Part shown: in pieces, positions 1-7,787 of the stretch
Layout of the letters: each line of letters starts with the position of its first letter
How positions within the stretch are numbered: position 1 is the first letter of the stretch
NCBI GenBank assembly: GCA_964538915.1
Contig: CAZIFB010000001.1
Span: 248,001-312,000 of the forward strand
DNA: 64,000 nt
Direction of reading: 5' to 3'
DNA from: JAEUHQ01 sp964538915
GTDB lineage: Bacteria; Planctomycetota; UBA1135; UBA2386
Made by a program: the position numbers and the translations under genes
Notes under the pieces: generated by a model
What the model saw: only the letters and a program-made list of their open reading frames with translations
What the model was told of the DNA's origin: nothing
Databases searched by the model: none

Positions 1-352
1 TGTCGTACGGGTCGTCGTCCTGGTCGGTGTGGGCGTGGTGGATGCGGTGGTCCCGCGACCACGACAGCGCCGAGTTCTGGACGGAAGCGGCGCCGAACGC
101 CAGGTAGAACGCCCGCAGGAGCCAGTGGGCTTTGTAGGCGGCGTGCGAGAACAGGCGGTGGTAGCCCCCCGTGATCGACAAGCCGCAGCAGGCGCCCCAG
201 ACGAGGCTGAACCCGAGCGTCCACCAGGAGAAGTGGATCGCGGCCATGTAGACGACCGCGAACGCCGCCATCAGGTGCGCCACGGTCAGGAACAGCAGGT
301 TCACCCAGGCGAGCCCCGGGCGGGGTGGTTCGGCGGCTGTGGCTGCGGTCAT
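1..352 (-). CDS. Fatty-acid desaturase (acyl-CoA desaturase-like), 3' part missing
   Basis: The reading frame enters from the window edge; about 117 N-terminal residues are present and no stop is seen. Two membrane segments surround the first histidine box HRLFSH (HxxxxH), and HRIHHAHTD (HxxHH) follows near the edge. These are the first two of the three di-iron histidine boxes of membrane fatty-acid desaturases. The family inserts a cis double bond into acyl chains, using O2 and an electron donor, in the cytoplasmic membrane. The ATG at 352 is the first in frame after the start of homology-like sequence. A TANNNT hexamer (TACAGT, minus, 420-415) lies 62 nt upstream. The third box must lie outside the window. 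Family call is firm; the exact substrate is not. Confidence 0.88.
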   Translation of the reverse strand, partial: MTAATAAEPPRPGLAWVNLLFLTVAHLMAAFAVVYMAAIHFSWWTLGFSLVWGACCGLSITGGYHRLFSHAAYKAHWLLRAFYLAFGAASVQNSALSWSRDHRIHHAHTDQDDDPYD

Positions 353-503
353 CGTCGGCGTTTCGGGCGCTCGCGGGCGGGAAGGCGCGGTGCTGCCGGG
401 ATTCCGGCGAGAAGACTGTATGGACCGCCCCGTGGTGAATCCAGTGCGCACTTCCCGGGGCCCTGTCGTCGGTTCGCCCTGCATGCCGGTTCTTTCGACC
501 ACG

Positions 504-529
504 GAATCCCGCCGCCTTCTGCGGGATTC
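504..529 (-). terminator. Hairpin terminator after the spermidine-synthase-like gene
   Basis: A perfect 9-bp inverted repeat (GAATCCCGC / GCGGGATTC) with an 8-nt loop sits 15 nt beyond the stop of the gene at 544-2967 and upstream of the desaturase. No strong T-run follows, so this is a structural candidate only. Confidence 0.5.
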
Positions 530-543
530 TCCCCTGGGGGCGG

Positions 544-2967
544 TCAGGCCCGCCGACCGGTCGCGAAGAGGGCCCCGGCGAGGACGTAACCGCCGACGCC
601 GATCCAAGCCACCGCCTGGAAGCCGAGCGCCATCGCGAGGGCCAGGGAGATCACGCCCGCCAGCACGCCGCAGGCCCCGTTGACCGCCCAGTACCACGCC
701 TTGTTCTCGTCGCCGAAGCGCGCCATGCCCAGCGGGAAGAAGTGGCCGAGCAGGAACCCGATCGGCAGCAGCAGCGCCACGGCGATCGCGACGCGCCCGG
801 CTTCGGGCAGGCCGAGCGTCGCTTCGAACAGCGGCGACATCGCCACGTTGCCTGCGGCGAGGACGATGGGAACCAGCGGCCAGAGACGGGCGGCGCGCCC
901 GCCGGCGAGGCGTTCCGAACGCAGCGCGCCGATCCCTGCGCCCAGAAGCAGCGAACCGATCACGACGGCCGCGGCGACGCTCGGGTGCCCGAGGTAGAGC
1001 ACGAAGCGCTGCAGCCACGGGATCTCGACGAACATGAACGAGAGCCCGATCGCCGCGAAGTAGCCGCTGCCGCGCCAGAAGCCTTCGCGCCGGCGGAGCC
1101 AGCGGCCGAGGGCGAACGGCGCGAAGAACAGCACGAGCGTCAGCGTCGACAGCACCATCATCAGGATCTGCAGCGCGGTGACGCCCTGGGCGTTCACGCC
1201 CATCGACTTGGCGAAGTCCGGATCGAAGCGGCCGAAGACGGGCAGCGACTGGAAGAAGAACGGCTTGTCGTCGGTGGACGGCGTGATCAGGAGGCCGCGT
1301 GCGAGGGTCGCTCCCGGCCCGTCGCGCAACAGGGTCGCGGGGTCGAGGTCGCGGTCTGGGCGCGGGGGAGCAGGGAAGTCGAGCTCGAACCCTCGTTGGT
1401 CGCAGACCGCTCGGGCGCGCTCGATGTCCTTCGCGTCGAAGGGGCGCTTGCTGGTCAGCACCGTCGACACGTTGGTGCCGCTGATCACCATGAGGTGGTC
1501 GTCGGGCCGGGCCACGCCGAGTTCGCGGAGCGCCTGCTGGTTCAGGAGCACGAGGCGCCCCGCCTCGAGCCTCGAGTGGCCGCCGCGCCAGCGGCTGGTC
1601 GACACGAGGCCGTCGGCCGAGAGGCGCTGGAAGTACAGCTTGTAGGCCTCGACCGTGTAGAGGTTGTTCTCGGCCAGCGTGAACGCGCCGGCCGCCGTCG
1701 CGGCCCAGCTGTCGATCAGCGAGATCTGGATCAGGTCGTAGTCGCCGCGCGAGCGCGTCAGGAACGAGCGACCTTCGCTGGCGTGCGCGGTGACACCTTT
1801 CGCGTGGTAGATGTCGCCGGAGAACTCCTTGAAGCGCGTCGAGATCGTCTCGATGACGCCGGGGTTGAACTCCGCGACGTCGATCGCGCCGACGCCCGCC
1901 CGGAGCGCCGTCAGGATGTCGCGGCCGCCGCCGCCGCCGATGATCGCGACCCGCTTCGGCGGGCGCACCTGGTAGCCCGCGGTCGTGACGTCGAACATGA
2001 GGAACTCGAACCTGCTCATGTCCTCGGTGTTGCCGTCGAACTTGCTGATCGGCGTGCCCGCGGAACAGTCCTGCTCCATGAACACCTGCGGGATCTTCAC
2101 TTCGGGCATCTTGGTGCCCCAGCCCCACATCCACGCCCCGAGCTGCGTCTTCGCGAGCGCGTCCATCTCGACGAACGTGAGGCGCGCCGTGGGTGTCCAC
2201 ACGATGTGGTCGGGTGTGTACGTGCGCTCGTCGGTGCTCTTCGTCGCGCCGATCTTCAGAGGCCCGTCGATCAGGGTCGTCCCGGCGACGGCGATCACGC
2301 CGAGGCAGCACAGCAAGCTGGTGATCTCCCGGCGCAGGCTCGTCACGGTGTTCTGCAAGGCCACGATCGCGCGGGTCAGCGGTCCCTCCGGGAGGCCATC
2401 GGAGAGTCCGTCGTCCGAAGGCGACGGCGCGGTCGCCACGAGCCAGTAGGCCGCGATCGGCAGCAACCCGATCAGCGCGATCGCATGCGGCGTCGGCACG
2501 ACGGCGAGCGCCGGCATGACCAGAGCGGCAGCGATGCTCGCGCCGACGAGGTCCGCGCCGTACATGCGGCCGACGGCCGTGCCCTTCGCTTCGAGCAGCA
2601 GCATGCACACCGCGCTGCCGAGCAGCAGCATTGGCACGAGAAGGCAGCCCATGCAGGCGACCACCGACCAATCGCCGGCGCTGCTGCCGATGCGGATCAC
2701 ACCGACGATCGCGGCCGGTATTGCGAGGCCGCCGGACAGCAGGAACCACGACAGCGCGCGCGGGGAGGGCCGTCGCAGCGCGAACCACACGCCGGGCGCG
2801 CCGAGCCCGAGCATCGCCAGCGAGATCGACAGGAACGCCCAGTGGTACCACAGGATGACGCTGAGCACGCGCGTCGCCGCGATCTGGAAGAACAGGATGG
2901 CGAACGACGCGATCGCGATGGCGAGCAAGTGACGTCGCGAGATCGCGGAGGTCGGCTGGTCGGGCAT
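544..2967 (-). CDS. Membrane-embedded spermidine synthase-like protein
   Basis: 807 aa. Residues 12-235 form about seven hydrophobic segments. A Rossmann methyltransferase-like domain follows, with the glycine motif IGGGGGRD at 343-350, an acidic residue in AEFNPG (365-370) and the segment DLIQISLIDS at 411-420. More hydrophobic segments fill about 590-800. This matches the large 'spermine/spermidine synthase-like' membrane family of Planctomycetes and deltaproteobacteria. The polyamine-synthase GGGDG loop reads GGGGG and the catalytic Asp region is altered, so true aminopropyl transfer is doubtful. The ATG at 2967 is chosen because a TAGACT box lies 11 nt upstream; the frame stays open much further upstream only by chance. 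Substrate unknown. Confidence 0.8.
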   Translation of the reverse strand: MPDQPTSAISRRHLLAIAIASFAILFFQIAATRVLSVILWYHWAFLSISLAMLGLGAPGVWFALRRPSPRALSWFLLSGGLAIPAAIVGVIRIGSSAGDWSVVACMGCLLVPMLLLGSAVCMLLLEAKGTAVGRMYGADLVGASIAAALVMPALAVVPTPHAIALIGLLPIAAYWLVATAPSPSDDGLSDGLPEGPLTRAIVALQNTVTSLRREITSLLCCLGVIAVAGTTLIDGPLKIGATKSTDERTYTPDHIVWTPTARLTFVEMDALAKTQLGAWMWGWGTKMPEVKIPQVFMEQDCSAGTPISKFDGNTEDMSRFEFLMFDVTTAGYQVRPPKRVAIIGGGGGRDILTALRAGVGAIDVAEFNPGVIETISTRFKEFSGDIYHAKGVTAHASEGRSFLTRSRGDYDLIQISLIDSWAATAAGAFTLAENNLYTVEAYKLYFQRLSADGLVSTSRWRGGHSRLEAGRLVLLNQQALRELGVARPDDHLMVISGTNVSTVLTSKRPFDAKDIERARAVCDQRGFELDFPAPPRPDRDLDPATLLRDGPGATLARGLLITPSTDDKPFFFQSLPVFGRFDPDFAKSMGVNAQGVTALQILMMVLSTLTLVLFFAPFALGRWLRRREGFWRGSGYFAAIGLSFMFVEIPWLQRFVLYLGHPSVAAAVVIGSLLLGAGIGALRSERLAGGRAARLWPLVPIVLAAGNVAMSPLFEATLGLPEAGRVAIAVALLLPIGFLLGHFFPLGMARFGDENKAWYWAVNGACGVLAGVISLALAMALGFQAVAWIGVGGYVLAGALFATGRRA

Positions 2968-2978
2968 GGGCGGCGAGG

Positions 2979-2984
2979 AGTCTA
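2979..2984 (-). promoter_or_regulatory. -10-like TAGACT before the spermidine-synthase-like gene
   Basis: TAGACT on the minus strand ends 11 nt before the ATG at 2967, with no Shine-Dalgarno. This suggests a very short leader or leaderless mRNA. No convincing -35 is visible. Confidence 0.45.
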
Positions 2985-2993
2985 GCGCGCTGG

Positions 2994-3024
2994 GAAGGCG
3001 TTCGAAGGCCGAACGCTCGCCTTC
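2994..3024 (-). terminator. Hairpin after ispG
   Basis: The inverted repeat GAAGGCG (2994-3000) / CGCCTTC (3018-3024), with an inner TTCG/CGAA pairing, lies 24 nt beyond the ispG stop and before the next gene's promoter. Structure suggests a terminator; the T-tract is weak. Confidence 0.5.
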
Positions 3025-3047
3025 CGCCCCGAGTGTTCCGTCGTGCT

Positions 3048-4259
3048 CTACTTCATCCGCGCCACGTAAGCCTCGATGCGATCGAGGAAGTCGCGCGCGA
3101 GCGACGCGCCCTCGAGCGTGCACACCTGCACACCGTCTTCGTAGACCGGCGCGCGCGGCGCTTCGCCGGTGCCGGGCAGCGAGATGCCGAGGTTCGCCGC
3201 CTTGCTCTCGCCGGGTCCGTTCACGACGCAGCCCATCACGGCGACCTGCAGCGTCGCGGCCTGCGGCTTCGTCCGCTTCCACTCGGGCATGCGCGCGTGC
3301 AGGAACTTCTCGACCTGCTGGCTCAGCTCTTGGAAGTAGCTCGACGTCGTCCGTCCACATCCGGGGCACGCGGTGACCTGCGGCAGGAACGGCCGGATGT
3401 CCATCGCCTGCAGGATCTGCTGGGAGACGCGCACTTCCTGCGTGCGCGAACTGCCGGGCTCCGGGGTGAGGGAGACACGGATGGTGTCGCCGATGCCCTG
3501 TTGCATCAGGATCGCGAGGGCCGCGGTCGAGCCGACGATGCCCTTCATGCCCATGCCCGCTTCCGTGAGGCCGAGGTGCAGCGCGTGGTCGGTGCGGTCC
3601 GCGAGCGCGCGGTAGACGCGGACGAGTTCCTGCACCCTGCTGATCTTGCACGACAGCACGATGCGATCCCGCGGCAGGCCGAGTTCTTCGGCGGCAGCTG
3701 CCGAACGCAGCGCGCTCTGCACCATCGCCTCGAGGAAGACCGCGGTCGCATCCTGCGGGATCGACGACTTCGCGTTGATCTCCATCAGCTCGTTCAGCAG
3801 CTCCTGGTCGAGCGAGCCCGCGTTCACGCCGATGCGCACCGGCCGCCGGTGGTCGATCGCGCACTGCACCATCGTCGCGAAGTTCTTGTCGTGGTTGGCC
3901 CCCTTGCCGACGTTGCCCGGGTTGATCCGGTACTTGTCGAGGGCGTCCGCACAGGCGGGGAACTTCCGCAGCAGGACGTGGCCGTTGTAGTGGAAGTCGC
4001 CGATCAGCGGCACCGTGTGCCCTCGGTCGGCGAGGCGCTTCCTGATCTCGGGAACGGCAGCCGCCGCTTCCTGCGTGTTGACCGTGATCCGCACCATTTC
4101 GCTGCCCGCGAGGAACAGCTCCTCGACCTGGGTCGCGGTCGCGGCGGCGTCCGCGGTGTCGGTGTTCGTCATCGACTGCACCGCGACCGGGTGGCCGCCG
4201 CCGATGGTCGCGTTGCCGATGCGAACCGGGACCGTCTGCTTGCGCGCGGGAACGAACAT
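3048..4259 (-). CDS. ispG: 4-hydroxy-3-methylbut-2-enyl diphosphate synthase IspG/GcpE
   Basis: 403 aa, close to the usual bacterial length. It converts 2-C-methyl-erythritol 2,4-cyclodiphosphate to HMBPP, the penultimate step of the MEP isoprenoid pathway, in the cytosol with a [4Fe-4S] cluster. An N-terminal TIM barrel (VAVQSMTNTDT at 25-35) leads to the reductase-like C-terminus. The cluster ligands are C298 and C301 (CPGC) and C344, with the catalytic/cluster-contacting E351 in MGCVVNGPGES. The ATG at 4259 is 9 nt after a minus-strand TATCGT box, consistent with a leaderless start. It is divergent from the methyltransferase at 4295. Very confident. Confidence 0.97.
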   Translation of the reverse strand: MFVPARKQTVPVRIGNATIGGGHPVAVQSMTNTDTADAAATATQVEELFLAGSEMVRITVNTQEAAAAVPEIRKRLADRGHTVPLIGDFHYNGHVLLRKFPACADALDKYRINPGNVGKGANHDKNFATMVQCAIDHRRPVRIGVNAGSLDQELLNELMEINAKSSIPQDATAVFLEAMVQSALRSAAAAEELGLPRDRIVLSCKISRVQELVRVYRALADRTDHALHLGLTEAGMGMKGIVGSTAALAILMQQGIGDTIRVSLTPEPGSSRTQEVRVSQQILQAMDIRPFLPQVTACPGCGRTTSSYFQELSQQVEKFLHARMPEWKRTKPQAATLQVAVMGCVVNGPGESKAANLGISLPGTGEAPRAPVYEDGVQVCTLEGASLARDFLDRIEAYVARMK

Positions 4260-4268
4260 GAGGCCGGC

Positions 4269-4278
4269 ACGATAGCAT
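4269..4278. promoter_or_regulatory. Overlapping divergent -10 boxes (ispG / methyltransferase)
   Basis: TATCGT reads on the minus strand at 4274-4269, 9 nt before the ispG ATG. TAGCAT reads on the plus strand at 4273-4278, 16 nt before the ATG at 4295. They share two bases, so both polymerases could not occupy the site at once. Confidence 0.45.
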
Positions 4279-4294
4279 CCGCACAGCGCCCACG

Positions 4295-5296
4295 ATGCCG
4301 GTGTCCATGGATCGCGCCGAAGCGACGAACCTCATCTCCCTGCTCTACGAACTGGTCCTCGATCGCTCCGCCGACGCGGGGGGCCTCGCAGGCAAGGTCG
4401 ACGCGCTGGTCTCCGGCCGCAGAACGGTGACGGACATCGTCACCGAGTTCGGGGACTCGTACGAGTACATGCGCAAGCGCCCCTGGCGGCGGCCGAACCT
4501 GACCGGGTTCCAGCGGCTGCCGCAGTCCGAAGTGTTCGTCCCGAGCGACGTGGTTGCCGCACTGTTCGCGAAGACCGCGACCTACTGGCGCGACACCGCC
4601 TCGGCCGCCGAGGAGCTGTACTGGAGCGTCGTCAGCGAGGACGAGTGGAAGGGCGCGCCTACGCTGGACCGGCGCCGCGTGTTCCTCGCATCGGGCCGGT
4701 CCTACGCCGATCGTGTGCTGGCGGAGTTCACGGAGCGCACGGGGCGGCCCGCCTCGGAGCTCATGTGCCTCGACTTCGGGTGCGGCGTCGGCCGCATCGC
4801 GGTCAACTTCGCGGCGCGCGTCGCCCATGTGCACGCCGTCGACCTCGGTCGCGCGCACCTCGACGAGCTGCAGGCGAACGCGCGGCTGCTCGGCTGTGAG
4901 CGCAACTTGTCGGCGTGGTTGTTGGAGCAGCCATCGGACCTCGCGAAGGTGCCGCAGGTCGACGTCGTGTACTCCGTGATCTCGCTCCAGCACAACACGC
5001 CGCCGGTGATCGCGTACTTCGTCGACGCGCTCGTGCGGCGCTTGCGGCCCGGCGGTCTCGCGTTCCTGCACTCGATCCTCGCGCGCGCCGACTACGCGGG
5101 GTTCGACGTGGCGGGCTATCTCGCGGATCCTGGAGCCGGGATCGCCATGGAGGAGCACATCCTGCCGCGGGCGAATCTCGACGACGTGGTGCGCCGCGCC
5201 GGCGGCGAGATCGTCACGAGCCGCTGCATCGGCGGGAACTACGACGCGTACTCGGAAGAGTTCGTGATCCGTCGCGCCGAAGCACGGACGAACTAG
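4295..5296 (+). CDS. Class I SAM methyltransferase with N-terminal DUF4214-like domain
   Basis: 333 aa. Residues 8-60 (LISLLYELVLDRSADAGGL and following) fit DUF4214, a helical module often found in surface proteins and glycosyltransferases. Residues about 150-270 are a Rossmann methyltransferase: motif I DFGCGVGR at 160-167, an acidic residue in VHAVDLGRAH for SAM ribose, and a PGG loop in RRLRPGGLAF. The substrate cannot be read from sequence. The ATG at 4295 is used; 4307 is an in-frame alternative. Its TAG stop overlaps the stop of the convergent pterin dehydratase within the palindrome CTAG (5293-5296). Confidence 0.8.
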   Translation: MPVSMDRAEATNLISLLYELVLDRSADAGGLAGKVDALVSGRRTVTDIVTEFGDSYEYMRKRPWRRPNLTGFQRLPQSEVFVPSDVVAALFAKTATYWRDTASAAEELYWSVVSEDEWKGAPTLDRRRVFLASGRSYADRVLAEFTERTGRPASELMCLDFGCGVGRIAVNFAARVAHVHAVDLGRAHLDELQANARLLGCERNLSAWLLEQPSDLAKVPQVDVVYSVISLQHNTPPVIAYFVDALVRRLRPGGLAFLHSILARADYAGFDVAGYLADPGAGIAMEEHILPRANLDDVVRRAGGEIVTSRCIGGNYDAYSEEFVIRRAEARTN

Positions 5297-5592
5297 TGCG
5301 AGCCGTTCGACGTCGCGGCGGCCGCGATGCGCTTCGCGAGCGCGACGTCTTTCTCGGTCACGCCGCCGGCGTCGTGCGTCGACAGCGCGATCTCGACCTT
5401 CGACCAGACGTTGCGCCAAGTGGGATGGTGGTTCGCCCGTTCGGCTTCGGCGGCGACCTTGGTCATGAACGCGAACGCGGCGGCGAAGTCGGCGAACGTG
5501 TAGGTCGCGCGGAGCGCACCGTCTTGGAACGTCCAGCTCTGCAGTCCGCGCAGCGCAGCAGTGATCTCTGCGGCGGTCAGCACCTTCGTCAT
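5293..5592 (-). CDS. phhB: 4a-hydroxytetrahydrobiopterin dehydratase (PCD/DCoH family)
   Basis: 99 aa, the usual family length. The motif E51-x3-H55-H56-P57 followed by W63, H73 and D82 matches the pterin-4a-carbinolamine dehydratase signature. The enzyme recycles the 4a-hydroxy-pterin made by aromatic amino-acid hydroxylases. No such hydroxylase is in this window, so it may act in another pterin pathway (some bacterial homologues act on molybdopterin or as folate-related proteins). Convergent with the preceding methyltransferase with 4 bp of overlap. The symbol follows the family; the physiological partner is unproven. Confidence 0.9.
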   Translation of the reverse strand: MTKVLTAAEITAALRGLQSWTFQDGALRATYTFADFAAAFAFMTKVAAEAERANHHPTWRNVWSKVEIALSTHDAGGVTEKDVALAKRIAAAATSNGSH

Positions 5593-5608
5593 CGCGGCAT
5601 CATGCCGC

Positions 5609-5614
5609 TACCGT
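5609..5614 (+). promoter_or_regulatory. -10-like TACCGT, leaderless start of the DUF1080 lipoprotein
   Basis: TACCGT ends 7 nt before the ATG at 5622 with no ribosome binding site. An earlier in-frame ATG at 5613 would lie inside the box, so 5622 is favoured. Confidence 0.5.
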
Positions 5615-5621
5615 GGCGCCC

Positions 5622-6347
5622 ATGTCGGGCTCGTGCCGCCGTTCCTCGCTGTCCGCCGTCGCGCTGTTCGCACTCGCCGCGGGCTGCGCAAACGGTTGGC
5701 AGGCGTTGACGCTCGCCGACTTCGTGAACGTGAACGGCGACGCCGACACGTGGAGCGAGCACGACGGCGTCATCCGGTGCACGGGCAAGCCGCTCGGCGG
5801 CGCGCGCAGCAAAGAGCCCTACACGAACTTCGAGATGGTGTTCGAGTGGAAGCATCACGAGTTCGCGGGCAACTCGGGCCTGTTCGTGTGGTGCCCCGAG
5901 TCCGCATTCACCGACTTGCCCAAGGGCACGCTGCCGAGGAGCGGCATCGAAGTGCAGGTGCTCGACCTCGGCTACGAGGAGCAGTGGAGGCGGGACAAGG
6001 GCAAGCGCTCCGACTGGTTCACGAGCCACGGCGACGTGTTCCCGGTCGGCGCGTCGACGATGACGCCGTTCACGCCGCAGATCACCTACACGATGGCGGA
6101 CGGCGAGGCGTTCACCGTCGGCACTCCGCAGTCGCAACGCTGCTTCCCGACACGGCGGCTCGTGAAGCCCGCGGGCGAGTGGAACCACTACTACGTGCGT
6201 GCCGTGAACGGCGAGGTGCGGCTGTGGGTCAACGGCGAGGAGGTTGCCGGCGGTGCCGCGTGCGCGCCGTCGAGCGGGTATCTCGCGCTCGAAGCCGAAG
6301 GGGCCCTGGTCGAGTTCCGCAATCTGCGTCTGCGGCGCCTGCCGTGA
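5622..6347 (+). CDS. DUF1080 (3-keto-disaccharide hydrolase-like) lipoprotein
   Basis: 241 aa. The signal sequence ends in the lipobox LAAGC (about residue 22), so the protein is probably lipid-anchored on the periplasmic side. The rest is a concanavalin-like beta-sandwich of the DUF1080 type: FEMVFEWKHHEFAGNSGLFVW-like strand, SGIEVQVLD, GEWNHYYV and VRLWVNGEEV are characteristic. The family is highly expanded in Planctomycetes and includes hydrolases of 3-keto-glycosides, though many members only bind sugars. It is followed 58 nt later by an unknown secreted protein on the same strand that may be co-transcribed. Specific substrate unknown. Confidence 0.85.
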   Translation: MSGSCRRSSLSAVALFALAAGCANGWQALTLADFVNVNGDADTWSEHDGVIRCTGKPLGGARSKEPYTNFEMVFEWKHHEFAGNSGLFVWCPESAFTDLPKGTLPRSGIEVQVLDLGYEEQWRRDKGKRSDWFTSHGDVFPVGASTMTPFTPQITYTMADGEAFTVGTPQSQRCFPTRRLVKPAGEWNHYYVRAVNGEVRLWVNGEEVAGGAACAPSSGYLALEAEGALVEFRNLRLRRLP

Positions 6348-6405
6348 AACCTTCACGCGAACCCGGGCTTGTGCGATGCGCCTCGCTGCGCGACGCTCGG
6401 CGGCG

Positions 6406-7752
6406 ATGAAGGAGTTCGTGAAGCGGATGGTTTCCCTGGCCGGCGTGCCGCTGCTCGCGGCCTTCGCGTCTGCGCAGCACACGAAGACGGGCAAGTACTG
6501 CGAGGTCGAGATCGTTCGCGGGCGGCTCGCTGAAGACGTCGCGGCACTGCTCCTCGACGACGTCGTCGCGGCCGCGGATCTGGCCGGTCCCGCGATCGAG
6601 AAGGCGCTGCAGACCCGGCTCACCGAGAAGGCGAAGATCGTGTTCCACGCGCAGGCTGCGTCGTTCCGCGCCGTAGAGAAGGAGAAGGCGAAGTGCAACT
6701 ACCTCACGGAGGCCTTCGTCGTCGCGGACGGCAGCGCGGCGCACGTCTTGCTCGATCCGCCGTTCGAGAAGGAACTGCTGACGAGCGTCGGCCTGCCTGA
6801 ACCGACGCGCCAGCAACTGATCCGATGCGCCGCCCACGCGTTGATCGTCCAGCGATGGGAGACGGCGGCGCGCGACCGCTGGTTGGCCGAGATCGTTTCG
6901 TTCGGCCTGCTCGAGGGCATCACGAACCCCCGTCGTGTGGCCGGCGTCGACCCGCTCTTCGACCAGCGGACCAACCAGCACACGGGGACGTGGGCGGCGG
7001 CGCAGGCCGGTTTGCGCGACCAGCTCGTTTTCCCGAAGGATGCCGGCGATCGGGCGGGGGCGGATTCTCGCGACAAGTGCGCCGCGGTGCTGTCCCGGTT
7101 CCTGGCCGACCAGGACTCCGGATGGGCGCGGCGCATCCTGGCGAAGCCGCCGAAACCCATGGACACCATGGCGAACCGCGGCCGTATCGCCGACTCGTGG
7201 TTCGGCCGCGACTGGGACAAGGCGGAGGCGAAGTGGCGCGCGTTCCTGAAGACCTTGCGCGACGGATGGGCGCCGCACGGGCACGTCGTCCGCAAGGACG
7301 GCGCGTTCGTGATGGCGGCGGGAGAAGAGACCGCCGCGCTCTGGCCGCCATCCCCGGTCGTGCCGGAGGGTCCCTATGCCGTGCGCTGCGCGTGTACGTG
7401 GGACGTCTTCTTGGACAACGCATCCCTGCGCATCGAACTGGATTGGGACGGCAAGAGCCTGATCGCGGCTTTTCTCTGCCCCACGATCTGCACCGTCGAG
7501 GTCTACGAGGATGGTGTGGGCTGGTTGAAGCCGGTGCTCGCCCAAAAGGAACTCGTTCTGCGGCCCGGCGCGACCAACCAGGTTGAGGTCATCGTGACCG
7601 ACGACATCGTGCTGGCGGTCGACGGTGTCGAGGTGATTCGGATGCCGCGCAAAGGCCGGACGATGCGCGGGTCGTGGAAGCTCGCCGCGAACCACTGCGT
7701 CGTCCGGGTCGCGAACCCGCGCCTCGAAGCACTCCCGCCGGCGAAGAAGTGA
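6406..7752 (+). CDS. Secreted protein of unknown function
   Basis: 448 aa. The N-terminus has a basic stretch and hydrophobic core ending ASAQ, a signal-peptidase I type signal. The middle (residues about 30-330) is rich in charged helices and resembles no family I recognise. Residues about 345-445 contain a beta-rich segment with SLRIELDWDGKSL, NQVEVIVTDD and VLAVDGVEVIRM, recalling the last strands of DUF1080/LamG-like sandwiches. It follows a DUF1080 lipoprotein, so a joint role at the cell surface in carbohydrate handling is possible but unproven. The ATG at 6406 is chosen because it begins the signal peptide; an ATG at 6376 is in frame. Confidence 0.7.
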   Translation: MKEFVKRMVSLAGVPLLAAFASAQHTKTGKYCEVEIVRGRLAEDVAALLLDDVVAAADLAGPAIEKALQTRLTEKAKIVFHAQAASFRAVEKEKAKCNYLTEAFVVADGSAAHVLLDPPFEKELLTSVGLPEPTRQQLIRCAAHALIVQRWETAARDRWLAEIVSFGLLEGITNPRRVAGVDPLFDQRTNQHTGTWAAAQAGLRDQLVFPKDAGDRAGADSRDKCAAVLSRFLADQDSGWARRILAKPPKPMDTMANRGRIADSWFGRDWDKAEAKWRAFLKTLRDGWAPHGHVVRKDGAFVMAAGEETAALWPPSPVVPEGPYAVRCACTWDVFLDNASLRIELDWDGKSLIAAFLCPTICTVEVYEDGVGWLKPVLAQKELVLRPGATNQVEVIVTDDIVLAVDGVEVIRMPRKGRTMRGSWKLAANHCVVRVANPRLEALPPAKK

Positions 7753-7772
7753 CGCTTCCTGCGCGCCGCGGC

Positions 7773-7778
7773 TACGGT
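7773..7778 (+). promoter_or_regulatory. -10-like TACGGT before the MFS transporter
   Basis: TACGGT ends 9 nt before the ATG at 7788. A weak -35 GTGACG lies 18 bp upstream (7749-7754), overlapping the previous stop. Confidence 0.45.
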
Positions 7779-7787
7779 GCGCGCCGG

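Noticed and set aside
544..4335. Very long open frames antisense or upstream-extended across many genes (e.g. the frame of the spermidine-synthase-like gene stays open through ispG)
   Set aside because: At about 70% GC stops are rare, and these stretches give Arg/Ala/Pro-rich translations with no motifs, while the opposite frame encodes a recognisable protein.
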